From Avidesulfovibrio sp964369685 (GTDB lineage Bacteria > Desulfobacterota > Desulfovibrionia > Desulfovibrionales > Desulfovibrionaceae), in contig CAYJFB010000008.1 of assembly GCA_964369685.1 (NCBI GenBank), positions 21,281 to 85,280 of the forward strand: 64,000 nt of DNA, read 5' to 3'. The notes under the pieces were generated by a model. It was not told the DNA's origin and did no database searches. It saw only the letters and a program-made list of their open reading frames with translations. Each line of letters begins with the position of its first letter. Position 1 is the stretch's first letter. Position numbers and translations under genes: made by a program. Of this stretch, positions 33,384-43,560 are shown one piece after another.

Positions 33384-36062
33384 TTAAGGATGTACAGTGA
33401 TGATGTACGCGTTGTCAGGGGACAAATATTTTTTTACAACATCACGTATTCCTTCGGGAGTCACTTTTGCTGCGTGCTCCAGTTCTTTTTTTGCAAAATC
33501 AAGCGGACGATCTTCAATCAACAGCGTTGCGGCTTCTGCAGAACGTGCTCCAAGACTTTGCATGGCACGATAATATTGATTTTCAAGCTGATTATAACCA
33601 CGTTGCAAATCGGCCTTTGGTAACAGATTGTTATGCAAATCAGTAATAATTTCAACAAAGCCTGTTTTTGCTTGTTCCAACTGTTCAGGACTTGTACCTA
33701 TATAAAAGGCCATATACCCTAAATCGTCACTTTGTGCGTTAAATACTGTAACAGTATAACCAAGGCCTTGTTCATCACGCAGTTTACTGAATAATGGACC
33801 GCCCATACCGTCCAAAGCACTTTGTGTCATCTGCAAGGCCGGCGTGTCCGGACTGGTTTGCGGCGCAGTCTTAAACAATAACAACAAGTGTGCCTGTTGC
33901 CTGTCTTGCAATATGAGCTCCAGTGTTTTCTTTGTTGTCCATGTCGGCACTGGAATGTTTACTTTATGCTCTGTCGGCACAGGCAACGTTTTGGCGAAAG
34001 CCAATACAGTTTCCTTATCAAAATCACCAGAAACAGCAAGAACCCACGGTCTGACTTTTTGACGATCCCAAAACCCGCGAACTTGCTCACGCTTCATTTT
34101 TTCAAGACCGTCAATGCTGCCGAGACTTTCATAACCATATACCGAGTCAGGAAACAAAAAAGGAGACAATTTGCGAAACGCCAAACCCAACGGTTGATCT
34201 TCCACAGATTTGATGGTTGATATTTGGCTTTGTTGTTCACGCAAAAAATCTTCCGTATTAAAAGCAGGCGCCTGAATGATCTCACTAAAAAGCGGTAACA
34301 ATTCACCCATAAAACGCGTCGCCCCATCAAGTCCCACGCGGAATGTACGCCGAGTGCTCGCAGCACCAAAACCTGCGGCACGATCACTAAAAAAGCGTTG
34401 AATGGCTGCATTATCCAATGTTGCCGTTCCTGTTGCCAATGTGCTGGCGGTCAGTACAGCAAGCCCCTGCTCTTGGGGATTTAACAACGCTTCACCACCT
34501 GAAAAAACAAGCTCCATTGAAAAATACGGTCGTGTCGTGTCTGAAATAAAAACAACACTCCGTCCCTTTCCAAGATCTATACGTTCTGTGGTGCCTTTCA
34601 TTACTTGCATATCTGACTGCTGTGTGGCTTCGGCCGGCCATTGTTCCTGTAAAACAGAAGCCAAGGTCGCAGCACGCGTTACAGACGTTGCGCTTTCAGG
34701 TTCCAAAGCCACAACCGCAAGCCGTGCGGGATTCAACCACTCTGTAATGACTTCTTCTATCGCCTGACCGTCAACTGCTTGTGCCGCCTGAACAGCATTC
34801 AGTTCACCCTGTTCTCCACCAAGGAAAAAGCTAAAATAACTCAAATTGGAAGCTAAAGAAGGTAACGTTTCTTTCGCTCGATAAAGTGAATCAACCAAAT
34901 TTACTTTGGCACGCTCGCGTTCTTGTTCAGTAAACCGCGCGCCGTTGAGTTGTTGCAAATCTTTGCTCAATGCTTTCCAAAAAACATCCAAGTTCTTGGC
35001 GTCAAGCTCGGCCGTAATCAAAAAAATACCCACACGCTCAAAAGCAATGTTTGCAGCGCTGATTGAATCCACCAATTGGCGTTCATTTTTATACGTTCGA
35101 TAAAGATAACCGGTTTCATCGCCACCAAGCATATACGCCAAAACATCCAGCGGTGTAGAATCAAAATCAGTAAAACCGGGAACAGGAAGCGTCAACGCCA
35201 AGTACACTTTATTCCAAGGGCCTGTTTGAACCGTCACGTTTGCTTGGCCTACATGCTGCTTTAATGAAGCGATATCAACAGGCTGAACCATCTTTAACGG
35301 TTGCTTGTTTGTGTATGCACCAAAAAGACGTTCGGCTTCATCGAATACTTCAGCGGCATCAATGTCGCCGACGACAACCAGTTGCATATTGTTTGGTTGG
35401 TAATAGGTTTGGATATAGTCTTTAATATCCTGAACGGTAAAAGATTTTACTGTTTCTTCATAGCCGATAATAGGATGCCCATACGGTGTGCCTTGTAACA
35501 ATGCTGTTTGTGCCAATTTAAAAAGGCGTCCGTGCGGGCTGTCTTCACCGCGTTGTAATTCGGCAAGCACGACCTGTTTTTCCGATTCCAACTCAACGGC
35601 ATCAATTGTGGCATGAAAAGCCATATCTCGCACAACATCGATGCCAAGACGCCATTCTCTTGCCGGCAAATCCACAATATATTGTGTATAATCAAAGCCG
35701 GTTCCCGCGTTGAGATAACCACCTGCCGCTTCAACAACACGACTGATTTCACCTTTTGGACGTGTCGTTGTGCCTTTAAAAACCATGTGTTCAAGCACAT
35801 GACTGATGCCCGCTTGTTTTGGCGTTTCGTAAGCTGAACCGGCATGTACCATCAGCCGAGTCGAAACCATCGGAAAACGTCGATCGGTTTTGACAATGAC
35901 TCGCAATCCGTTGGTAAGTTGAATCGTTTCAGTGTCTTTCATCATGATTTCGTTGTTTTGTCCTTCATTATCCGCAACGAACGTCATATTGCTCGTGGCC
36001 TGTGCCGTAGATGCATACAAACATATGAAAAATAAAACACAACATGTGCTCCATAACCGCAT
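33384..36062 (-). CDS. Secreted M16-family zinc metallopeptidase, two-domain
   Basis: An 892-residue protein with an N-terminal signal peptide (hydrophobic residues 7-22, probable cleavage after AQA). The first M16 domain has the inverted zinc motif H88-VL-E91-H92 and the third ligand Glu168 (VVLAELQ), 76 residues later as in pitrilysin. The second half (about 480-890) is an M16 inactive-type domain with the R/Y motif region LRDEQGLGYTVTVF. It is likely periplasmic or surface-bound and degrades peptides in a closed chamber. Substrate is unknown. The gene stands between thiL and an EamA transporter gene, with gaps too large to show coupling. Confidence 0.92.
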   Translation of the reverse strand: MRLWSTCCVLFFICLYASTAQATSNMTFVADNEGQNNEIMMKDTETIQLTNGLRVIVKTDRRFPMVSTRLMVHAGSAYETPKQAGISHVLEHMVFKGTTTRPKGEISRVVEAAGGYLNAGTGFDYTQYIVDLPAREWRLGIDVVRDMAFHATIDAVELESEKQVVLAELQRGEDSPHGRLFKLAQTALLQGTPYGHPIIGYEETVKSFTVQDIKDYIQTYYQPNNMQLVVVGDIDAAEVFDEAERLFGAYTNKQPLKMVQPVDIASLKQHVGQANVTVQTGPWNKVYLALTLPVPGFTDFDSTPLDVLAYMLGGDETGYLYRTYKNERQLVDSISAANIAFERVGIFLITAELDAKNLDVFWKALSKDLQQLNGARFTEQERERAKVNLVDSLYRAKETLPSLASNLSYFSFFLGGEQGELNAVQAAQAVDGQAIEEVITEWLNPARLAVVALEPESATSVTRAATLASVLQEQWPAEATQQSDMQVMKGTTERIDLGKGRSVVFISDTTRPYFSMELVFSGGEALLNPQEQGLAVLTASTLATGTATLDNAAIQRFFSDRAAGFGAASTRRTFRVGLDGATRFMGELLPLFSEIIQAPAFNTEDFLREQQSQISTIKSVEDQPLGLAFRKLSPFLFPDSVYGYESLGSIDGLEKMKREQVRGFWDRQKVRPWVLAVSGDFDKETVLAFAKTLPVPTEHKVNIPVPTWTTKKTLELILQDRQQAHLLLLFKTAPQTSPDTPALQMTQSALDGMGGPLFSKLRDEQGLGYTVTVFNAQSDDLGYMAFYIGTSPEQLEQAKTGFVEIITDLHNNLLPKADLQRGYNQLENQYYRAMQSLGARSAEAATLLIEDRPLDFAKKELEHAAKVTPEGIRDVVKKYLSPDNAYIITVHP

Positions 36063-36108
36063 AATATGTATCTCCTTTTTATCTTGTACTGAGGTCTATA
36101 AAAACGTT

Positions 36109-37035
36109 CTATGGTTTTGGGACGGCCTTTACTGATGCCGTATTTTCAAATGCGGCATAAACAACACCCAATAACACAAAAGCTCCGCCAAGAAGTTGAT
36201 TAAGCGTGAGCTTTTCACCCAAAAAGACTGCGGCTTCCAATGTGCTGAAAAGCGGCATGGTATAAAAAATCAATCCTGCACGCATAGTACCGATGCGTGT
36301 CAGCGCAATCCCCCAACCAACAAAAGCAAAAATTGATTGAAAAATACCCATATAAACAATAGCCAATATATTCTGTGTCGTAAATACAGACACATTCAAA
36401 AAGCTCATTTCCCACAACGCAAAAGGCGTCAGAAAAAATAGCCCTATCATAATACTGAGTTGTAAAAAGACAAGATTAGAAATATTGACAGGCTTAAAAG
36501 CCATGAGCGTTGAATATAAAGCAAAAGTAATCGCTGACAAAAGCATCCAAAAATCACCGACAACAAATTGAAACTGTGTAAAAGTACTTATTGTACCGTT
36601 CGACAGTAAAATAAGAATGCCAAAGAAAGCCCCGCTTAAACCAAATATTTGTCTGAATGTTGTGTGTGCGTTAAGAAGAATGACAGAAAAGAGCGCCATA
36701 AAAATCGGTCCCGTAGTCCCGATAAGCGCCATATCAATGGCCGAAGCGGTTTCAGCTGCTTTATAAACCATGCTATTAAAAATAGCTATACCAAAAAGTC
36801 CTTGTAAAAAAACGAATCCCCATTCACGTTTTGAGAGTTTTACTTGTTGAAACAGTTCCTTCAAAGTGAAAGGCAATAAAACAATAAACGCCACAAACCA
36901 ACGGCTGAAAGAAATCACTGTCGGTGGTATCTCTCCTGCCAAAACGCTTGCAATAATGACATTAAAACTCCAAAAAAACACCGCAACAAGAGCGATAAGA
37001 TAACCATTTTTTTTTACACTGTCTTGTAGAGTCAT
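36109..37035 (-). CDS. EamA/DMT-family transporter
   Basis: A 308-residue membrane protein with about ten helices arranged as two EamA repeats: residues 10-150 (VFFWSFNVIIASVLAGEIPPT) and 165-300 (GWGIALTRIGTMRAGLIFYT…FLGEKLTLNQLLGGAFVLLGV). Such proteins export metabolites, often amino acids or nucleotides. The substrate cannot be predicted. Start 37035 is preferred over a 13-residue longer version because the hydrophilic MTLQDSVKKNG is a normal N-terminus. Confidence 0.88.
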   Translation of the reverse strand: MTLQDSVKKNGYLIALVAVFFWSFNVIIASVLAGEIPPTVISFSRWFVAFIVLLPFTLKELFQQVKLSKREWGFVFLQGLFGIAIFNSMVYKAAETASAIDMALIGTTGPIFMALFSVILLNAHTTFRQIFGLSGAFFGILILLSNGTISTFTQFQFVVGDFWMLLSAITFALYSTLMAFKPVNISNLVFLQLSIMIGLFFLTPFALWEMSFLNVSVFTTQNILAIVYMGIFQSIFAFVGWGIALTRIGTMRAGLIFYTMPLFSTLEAAVFLGEKLTLNQLLGGAFVLLGVVYAAFENTASVKAVPKP

Positions 37036-37359
37036 AAAAGCCTCGTCAGATAAAAAGATTGTAACAAAAAACACTCATGGCGTTTTAAACAACAAAGGAA
37101 TGCCTTATGCGGTGTAAATCGCTTGAGGGAAGATCCTTGATGTTACATATTTTTATCCTTCAGTGGCAACGTTATTATTGAAAAAAATCATTAAACCAAC
37201 GTATTATTTTTTAACTGAAGATATAAATTGAACGTGTCACAGTCACACTCTTTTCAAAGATCATTTTGAAATTCTTTACAGTGATAGAGAGATTGCGTAT
37301 TCTTTGCAAAGTACAAATTGTATATCAATCAATAAAGATCAACCTCAAGGAGTCCTGAT
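37036..37359. other. Divergent promoter region (EamA / DUF362)
   Basis: AT-rich spacer with no gene. AAGGAG at about 37349 is the ribosome site of the DUF362 gene. Several TATA-like strings exist, none with a convincing -35 partner. Confidence 0.45.
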
Positions 37360-38478
37360 ATGGGCAAATCTTCAGTATATTTTACAGATATGCGATGTAA
37401 AGTGGGCACAAGCCTACAAACAAAACTCGAAAAATTGATCCGCAAAGCCGGTATTGAGACCATTTCCATGGATGGCAAATATGTGGCAATCAAAATTCAC
37501 TTCGGTGAACCTGGCAATCTTTCTTTTTTGCGTCCAAACTTTGCAAAAACAGTCGTTGACATTGTAAAAAGTCAACACGGCATGCCCTTTTTGACAGACT
37601 GTAACACCCTCTATGTTGGACGCCGTAAAGACGCACTCGAACACATCACGTCTGCCTATGAAAACGGTTATTCGCCCTTTTCTACAGGCTGCCATATTTT
37701 GATTGGCGACGGTCTTAAAGGTACAGATGATGTTGATGTGCCGTTACAAAACACAACCTATTGTAAAAGTGCAAAAATCGGCCGTGCTGTGATGGATGCC
37801 GATATTGTGATTTCATTGAACCATTTTAAGGGGCATGAAATGACAGGTTTTGGCGGAGCCATTAAAAACCTTGGTATGGGATGCGGCAGCCGTGCGGGAA
37901 AAATGGCTATGCATTGCGACGGCAAACCCACTGTCAATGAAGATAAATGTCGTAGTTGCAGTGTGTGTATGAAATTCTGTGCACATGAAGCCATTGCTTT
38001 TACCGAACAAAAAAAAGCAAACATCAATCATGAACGCTGTGTCGGTTGCGGACGTTGCATCGGCAGTTGTAATTTCGACGCCATAGCAAGCCCCTTTGAT
38101 GCCAACAGCGACAGCCTCAACTGTCGTATGGCAGAATACGCTTTGGCTGTTATTGCGGGACGCCCACATTTTCATATCAGCATCGTGAACCAAGTTTCAC
38201 CCTATTGTGATTGTCATAGCGAAAACGACGCCGCCGTTGTGCCCGACATAGGGATGTTTGCTTCTTTTGATCCCGTGGCTTTGGATAAAGCGTGTATTGA
38301 TGCCGTCAATGCCGCGCCTGCCATCGGATCAAGCATCATGCATGATTGCGGTTGCGCACACGGTCAACAAGGTGACCACTTTAAAGCGATTCACCCCACA
38401 ACCAACTGGCGCAGTCAAATCGCCCATGCTGAACAAATAGGCCTCGGCAACGGCGACTACGAACTCATTACATTATAA
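37360..38478 (+). CDS. DUF362 domain protein with 2x[4Fe-4S] ferredoxin motif
   Basis: A 372-residue protein starting MGKSSVYFTDMRCKVG. The DUF362 domain spans most of it (SLNHFKGHEMTGFGGAIKNL near 150-169). Two ferredoxin-type clusters are inserted near residues 195-240: CRSCSVCMKFC and CVGCGRCIGSC. Relatives are common in strict anaerobes and act as presumed electron-transfer or Fe-S carrier proteins; no defined reaction is known to me. It is monocistronic as far as spacing shows. Confidence 0.9.
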   Translation: MGKSSVYFTDMRCKVGTSLQTKLEKLIRKAGIETISMDGKYVAIKIHFGEPGNLSFLRPNFAKTVVDIVKSQHGMPFLTDCNTLYVGRRKDALEHITSAYENGYSPFSTGCHILIGDGLKGTDDVDVPLQNTTYCKSAKIGRAVMDADIVISLNHFKGHEMTGFGGAIKNLGMGCGSRAGKMAMHCDGKPTVNEDKCRSCSVCMKFCAHEAIAFTEQKKANINHERCVGCGRCIGSCNFDAIASPFDANSDSLNCRMAEYALAVIAGRPHFHISIVNQVSPYCDCHSENDAAVVPDIGMFASFDPVALDKACIDAVNAAPAIGSSIMHDCGCAHGQQGDHFKAIHPTTNWRSQIAHAEQIGLGNGDYELITL

Positions 38479-38603
38479 ATGATGCTTTTTGCTCTTTTTG
38501 AAAAGACACTATAGATCAAGAAAAGAGACAAGCCCTATAAACCTTGTCTCTTTTTCAAAAAATAAACAATAATAAACCATTTCGTATGATAAGGAAAGGT
38601 CTT

Positions 38604-41357
38604 ATGCAGCCTGTTTTGCAACGCCATGCAACGGTCATCACCTGTCATGCCCAGGCTGATTGGGACGCTTTTGCATCCATGATTGGCTTATCAGAGCTCT
38701 ATCCTGATGCAGTGATGATTTATCCGGGCAGCATTGAACACTCATTATCACAATTTTATCAGGAAACAGCGATACATCTGTTTCATTTTGTTTCTTTAAA
38801 AGAGTTGGATTTTGATGCGGTAGAATGTGTTGTCATTGCCGATACCCGTCAAAAAAATCGATTGCGTCATATATGGCCGTTGCTTGAACGCTATGAAACG
38901 ACAACAAACGATACCGGACAAAGCAGCATCTCAGCAAAACCATATGAACTGCACATTTGGGATCATCACCCCGAAGCCGATCCCAATCTGGTACCTACAT
39001 TCAGTTGTATTGATGAACGTATCGGTTCGACTTGTACGTTGGTTTGTCAAGCATTTGAGGCGCGGCAACAAAAAATAAATTGTTTTGTGGCAACCATTCT
39101 TGGTGTCGGCTTGTATGCCGATACAGGCAATTTAAGTTATGTATCCACTTCTTATGCCGATTTTATGGCTGCTGCCAAGCTTTTTACTCAAGGTATGGAT
39201 CTTTCCACGGTTACCGAACTTGTGCAACACACTATGACCGCACGTCATATCCGTTTACTCAACGCCATGCTCGATAACTTGCGTGCTCGTGACATCGGCT
39301 CCGGAAAACTTTTGATCACACAAGTTGATATGGATGTTTTTGTTAATGATTTTGCAGTATTATCGCAAAAATTTATGGAGATGGAGAACGGAGACGTCCT
39401 TTTTGCTTTGGGGAATGTAGATGATAAAATTATTGTTGTCGGTCGCAGTCGGATTGACACAATCAATGTCGGCTTCGTGTGTAAACAGTTGGGTGGTGGC
39501 GGACACGCCCATGCCGCATCCGCATCAGTAAAAAACATGCCGCTGGCAGAATTAACCGAAACCATTCTGCGCTTGGTATACATCCAAGTGGCACCCGGAA
39601 AACGTGCAGAAAGCATCATGTCGTCCCCACCTATCGGCATTGAAGAACATAAAAGCACCGCTGACGCCGAACAACTCATGACCCGTTATGGCTTAAAAGC
39701 CGTTCCTGTCTTCAAAACAGACACACACTGTGCCGTAGGGTATCTGGAAGCACAAACTGCCGCACTGGCAATGGCTCATAATCTTGGCAATCTGCCTGTG
39801 ACCGTATATATGCAACGTAAGATGCGAACGGTCTCACTCAAGAGTGATTTACAACAACTCGTTGATATTATTGTCGGCTATCGACAGCGTATTGTGCCTG
39901 TTGTTGAAGATGAAAAAACATTGGGTGTTGTGACACGAACAGATTTAATCACTTTATTTGCCGAAGATCCCGAACGTTTACCCTTAAAATCCGCCCACAG
40001 TAAAGAACGTGAGTTAGGTAAACTCTTGCGTGCGCGTCTGCCTCAAAATTTGTTGAATGTGTTGTTACTGGCCGGCAAACTGGGGGAAGAATTACACTAT
40101 GGTGTTTTTGCTGTCGGTGGCTTTGTGCGTGATATTTTACTCAACCGTCCGAGCAGTGAATGTGATGATGTGGATTTGGTTGTGGAGGGCAACGCCATCA
40201 TGTTTGCACAAAAATTGGCTGTCAAACTTGGTGGCCGAGTGTACCAACATCCGGCTTTTTTAACCGCTTTAATCATTTATCATGACAGAAACGGTCTTGA
40301 ACAACGCCTTGATATCGCCACAGCACGCCTTGAATATTACCCATACCCTGCGGCCTTACCGAGTGTAGAGCTTTCGTCTCTCAAAATGGATTTGTTTCGC
40401 CGTGATTTTACCATGAATGCCATGGCCATACGACTCAATAACGGTGCATTTGGTAGGCTTGTTGATTACTTTGGCGGTCAAGATGACATCCGTCGCCGTG
40501 TGGTGCGCGTATTGCATGCGTTGAGTTTTGTTGAAGATCCCACACGCATTTTGCGTGCCGTTCGTTTTGAACAGCGTTATGGCTTTCGTTTAAGCGGACA
40601 ATGCGAAAAATTGATTAAAAATGTTATTCATTTAGATTTGATGACAAAAATTTCAGGAGGACGTTTTTTTCATGAACTACAGCTCATTTTTCATGAACAA
40701 ATGCCTCATGCCAGTTTAATTCGCTTACATAAGCTGGGGGTATTAGAGGCCTTTGATCCGCTTTTTACGCTCACTGCTTCACGCATTGAACGGCTTGAAC
40801 GGCTACGTGAAATCCGAGACTGGTATAAATTTCTTTATTTAGAGGAGCAACCCAATCTGACTCTGTTATATTTGTTGGTACTCTTCAGTGGATTGAAACC
40901 GAATCAAATCACAATACCGCTTCAAAACTTGGCTCTGCCGCCGGCAATACACAAACAATTTTTACGTCTTCGTACACAGTTACATCCCATATTACACAAA
41001 TTGATGAGTAAGCGCGTGGAAAAGGTCAGCTATGTGTGTTCAGTTCTCACATCCATACCTATTGAAGGCTTATTATACCTTATGGCCAAAACACACTCTG
41101 AAGATTGTCGACGTCTTTTATCGGAATATACGCGTTCATGGCGTTTTATCCAGTTGGAAATATCAGGCCAAGACCTACTGAGCGAAGGTCTTCCTCAAGG
41201 TCCAAAAATCGGCTGTATTTTACAAGAAATATTGGAAGCAAAACGCGATGGTTTGGTTATTTCACACGAAGAAGAAATGCGTATGGCTCGCGATCTCATT
41301 GTCCGTTCGCCTCTTGACGCTCAATCTAACCAATCAACAAAGCCTTCTGCCGTGTGA
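38604..41357 (+). CDS. DHH-CBS-poly(A) polymerase family tRNA nucleotidyltransferase
   Basis: A 917-residue three-part protein. AAGGAAAGG 4-5 bases upstream fixes the start at 38604. Residues 1-310 form a DHH/DHHA1 domain (HAQADWDAFASM, WDHHPEADPN, GGGGHAHAASA). Residues about 340-465 are a CBS pair. Residues 480-900 form the class II nucleotidyltransferase (GGFVRDILLNRPSSECDDVD, then RRDFTMNAMAIRL and EDPTRILRAVRFEQRY). In lineages with split CCA addition this architecture is the A-adding enzyme, so a separate CC-adding enzyme is expected elsewhere; that is inference. Its 3' end overlaps the convergent carbonic anhydrase gene by 37 bp. Confidence 0.92.
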   Translation: MQPVLQRHATVITCHAQADWDAFASMIGLSELYPDAVMIYPGSIEHSLSQFYQETAIHLFHFVSLKELDFDAVECVVIADTRQKNRLRHIWPLLERYETTTNDTGQSSISAKPYELHIWDHHPEADPNLVPTFSCIDERIGSTCTLVCQAFEARQQKINCFVATILGVGLYADTGNLSYVSTSYADFMAAAKLFTQGMDLSTVTELVQHTMTARHIRLLNAMLDNLRARDIGSGKLLITQVDMDVFVNDFAVLSQKFMEMENGDVLFALGNVDDKIIVVGRSRIDTINVGFVCKQLGGGGHAHAASASVKNMPLAELTETILRLVYIQVAPGKRAESIMSSPPIGIEEHKSTADAEQLMTRYGLKAVPVFKTDTHCAVGYLEAQTAALAMAHNLGNLPVTVYMQRKMRTVSLKSDLQQLVDIIVGYRQRIVPVVEDEKTLGVVTRTDLITLFAEDPERLPLKSAHSKERELGKLLRARLPQNLLNVLLLAGKLGEELHYGVFAVGGFVRDILLNRPSSECDDVDLVVEGNAIMFAQKLAVKLGGRVYQHPAFLTALIIYHDRNGLEQRLDIATARLEYYPYPAALPSVELSSLKMDLFRRDFTMNAMAIRLNNGAFGRLVDYFGGQDDIRRRVVRVLHALSFVEDPTRILRAVRFEQRYGFRLSGQCEKLIKNVIHLDLMTKISGGRFFHELQLIFHEQMPHASLIRLHKLGVLEAFDPLFTLTASRIERLERLREIRDWYKFLYLEEQPNLTLLYLLVLFSGLKPNQITIPLQNLALPPAIHKQFLRLRTQLHPILHKLMSKRVEKVSYVCSVLTSIPIEGLLYLMAKTHSEDCRRLLSEYTRSWRFIQLEISGQDLLSEGLPQGPKIGCILQEILEAKRDGLVISHEEEMRMARDLIVRSPLDAQSNQSTKPSAV

Positions 41358-41956
41358 TACAGGCAACCGACAACCATCAAACTCTGTTGTTCAATGCCTT
41401 GACGAATGACCGGAACTTTTTGTGACAATGTTTTTACACTTTGTTTGATATGGTCAATTGTAATTTGATCTTTTACTTGTTCAGTAAAAGTCAAAGGACT
41501 TGTGATCGGTGCGAGTTCTCTTTTTTTATTAACAAGTTTGATCAATGATCCCAATGTCGCTTGCAGGTGTCCGTCAATAGTGGTGTCTGAACAAACTGCA
41601 TCCACAGCACCGCAACAAGTGTGTCCCATAATAACAACCAAGGGCGCATTGAGGCAACGAACACCATACTCGATACTGCCAAGGGTGCCTTCACCCAAGC
41701 CGTTTCCTGCCACGCGCACCACAAACAAATCACCGATACCTTGATCAAAAACAATTTCAACGGGAATACGCGAATCAGAACATGTCAAAACGACAGCTTT
41801 GGGCGATTGACCGTCACGCACAGTCTCAAAACGACGTTGAGCATCTCGATTGGGATGAATCATCCTTTCTTTATGAAAACGAATATTTCCGGCACGCAAA
41901 TCTTCAAGGCATTGCGCAGGCAACAAACAAGAATCACCAAAAAACTGTTGTTCCAT
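41321..41956 (-). CDS. Beta-class carbonic anhydrase
   Basis: A 211-residue enzyme interconverting CO2 and bicarbonate. Zinc ligands are C59 in LTCSDSRIP (with D61 and R63 as the catalytic dyad), H112 and C115 in GHTCCGAVDA. Also typical are DLFVVRVAGN and TLGSIEYGV. It is cytoplasmic, as no signal peptide is present. The last 37 bases overlap the end of the tRNA nucleotidyltransferase gene on the other strand. Confidence 0.95.
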   Translation of the reverse strand: MEQQFFGDSCLLPAQCLEDLRAGNIRFHKERMIHPNRDAQRRFETVRDGQSPKAVVLTCSDSRIPVEIVFDQGIGDLFVVRVAGNGLGEGTLGSIEYGVRCLNAPLVVIMGHTCCGAVDAVCSDTTIDGHLQATLGSLIKLVNKKRELAPITSPLTFTEQVKDQITIDHIKQSVKTLSQKVPVIRQGIEQQSLMVVGCLYHTAEGFVDWLD

Positions 41957-42407
41957 TCAATATACTCCAAAAAAAGATGATGGGATTTTTTATATAACAA
42001 CGGACGTTTTTCTTCTTTGCGATACTGAACAAGATACATCGACAAAGAAGACTCTCATCAAACGCAAGCTCAGTGATATTGTAAACACACTCTATAAATA
42101 ACGCAGGTTTCATTGAAGCACAAGAGTCTTTAAAGAAGGGGTATAAATTATATAAAAATCTATTTCAAAAAACTGTTCAAAAAATAAAATAGGGTCATGA
42201 CTAGTTAAGGGGATATAAATCATGCTAAAAGCGAGTTATGCCCCATACAATATATACAAGAATTCCATCCATTCTGATTCAATATATTGATGCATAAAAA
42301 CCACTTAAGAGACAACAAAAGCCACCCCTTGAAAAAGGATGGCTCTTGTTACCCGGAAGAAAAAACACTCAATCAATGTGCAGCATTAAAGTAGCTGTTG
42401 TGTTTTA
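41957..42407. other. Intergenic region between carbonic anhydrase and flagellin
   Basis: No gene is seen in about 450 AT-rich bases. A hairpin at 42313-42350 lies where the flagellin transcript should end. The promoter of the leftward carbonic anhydrase gene must lie on the left side, but no clear boxes are visible. Confidence 0.5.
42313..42350 (-). terminator. Probable flagellin terminator
   Basis: On the minus strand AACAAGAGCCATCC pairs imperfectly with GGGTGGCTTTTGTT, with a loop rich in T and A. The T-rich 3' arm (CTTTTGTTG) serves as a weak T-tract. It begins 57 bp after the flagellin stop. Confidence 0.6.
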
Positions 42408-43331
42408 TTAGCCAATCAGGCTCAATGCCATTTGAGGCATGGAGTTGGCTTGTGACAACATAGCCACAGCAGATTGAGTCAGGATTTGGTTACGAACAAA
42501 TTGCGTCATTTCTGTAGCAACGTCCACGTCAGAAATGCGTGATTCGGCAGCTTGCAGATTTTGAGCTTGGGTTTCCAAGTTACTGATGGTGTTTTCCAAG
42601 CGGTTTTGCAATCCACCCAAGTGAGCACGGATATTATCTTTGGAGATAATAGCTTGATCAATGGCGTCCAGAGCTCTTTGAGCAGTTCCTTGTGTGGAAA
42701 TACTGTATCCATCGACATCTGCTGCCGCATTGGACGAATTGTTCCCAACACCAAGTGCCGAAGCAGTAACGTTACCGATGGCTACATAGTAATAGTCTTC
42801 AGCCGAATCATTGCCCACACCAAAGTGAACTTTCATTGGACCGACAGAAACCATGCCTTCACCATTGTGATTCGTAGTGACACTGGCTACTCCACCTGCA
42901 CCAGACAGTGTTCCGTCGAGCAATTTAATACCGTTAAAGTCTGTGGCATTGGCGATACGGGTGATTTCCGAAGCCATGGCTTGATATTCCGAGTCAATGA
43001 TCAAGCGTTGGGTCGAAGTATACGTACCGGTTGCAGCCTGTTCGGCGAGCTCTTTCATACGAATGAGCTTTTCGTCGATGATAGCCATGGCGCCGTCTGC
43101 TGTTTGAATCATGGAAATGGCGTCATTGGCATTACGCACACCTTGATTCAAAGTGGTGATGTCTGAACGCATCAATTCACGGACAGCCAAGCCTGCAGCG
43201 TCATCAGCTGCGGAGTTAATGCGAAGTCCTGAAGAAAGACGTTCAGTTGATTTTGCAAGCTCGCCATAACTGTTGTTAAGTACACGAGCGGTGTTCGCAG
43301 CCATCATGTTGTTATTGATAACAAGAGCCAT
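42408..43331 (-). CDS. Flagellin
   Basis: A 307-residue flagellin. GGAGG 5 bases before the ATG at 43331 fixes the start. The N-terminal D0/D1 region reads MALVINNNMMAANTARVL and LSSGLRINSAADDAAGLAV; the C-terminal D0/D1 region reads RISDVDVATEMTQFVRNQIL and ends MALSLIG. The variable middle is short (about 100 residues), giving a compact filament protein. It is exported by the flagellar type III apparatus, not by Sec. A FliA-type promoter sits 80 bp upstream. No other flagellar gene is in the window. Confidence 0.97.
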   Translation of the reverse strand: MALVINNNMMAANTARVLNNSYGELAKSTERLSSGLRINSAADDAAGLAVRELMRSDITTLNQGVRNANDAISMIQTADGAMAIIDEKLIRMKELAEQAATGTYTSTQRLIIDSEYQAMASEITRIANATDFNGIKLLDGTLSGAGGVASVTTNHNGEGMVSVGPMKVHFGVGNDSAEDYYYVAIGNVTASALGVGNNSSNAAADVDGYSISTQGTAQRALDAIDQAIISKDNIRAHLGGLQNRLENTISNLETQAQNLQAAESRISDVDVATEMTQFVRNQILTQSAVAMLSQANSMPQMALSLIG

Positions 43332-43411
43332 ACGGTCCTCCAGAAGGTATGTCTTTACCCGGCGTTGCACAATTGCGATTGCTTCCTTGCAATCATCCGC
43401 CGTTGAAATGC

Positions 43412-43438
43412 TTATCGGTACAGCAAAAAAAAACTATA
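43412..43438 (-). promoter_or_regulatory. Sigma-28 (FliA) promoter of the flagellin gene
   Basis: On the minus strand TATA (43438-43435), a 15-base spacer, then ACCGATAA (43419-43412). The FliA consensus is TAAA-N15-GCCGATAA, so the match is 3/4 and 7/8 with exact spacing. The -10 box is about 80 bp from the start codon, leaving a leader of normal length. Confidence 0.82.
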
Positions 43439-43475
43439 GAGCAAAAAAGATTTTTTTTAAAAAAAAATACAAATT

Positions 43476-43532
43476 ATATAAAATAAAGGGAGTCAACGTG
43501 AATAGAAGACGGCTGAGATTCACGTTGACTCC
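43476..43532 (-). terminator. Intrinsic terminator of the pcm-mrp transcript
   Basis: A perfect 15-bp stem: 43518-43532 (ATTCACGTTGACTCC on the plus strand) with 43489-43503, loop of 14. On the minus strand it is followed by CTTTATTTTAT. It lies 29 bp after the mrp stop and isolates flagellin from mrp transcription. Confidence 0.85.
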
Positions 43533-43560
43533 TTGAAAAAAACACACAACTCAAGAGAAT

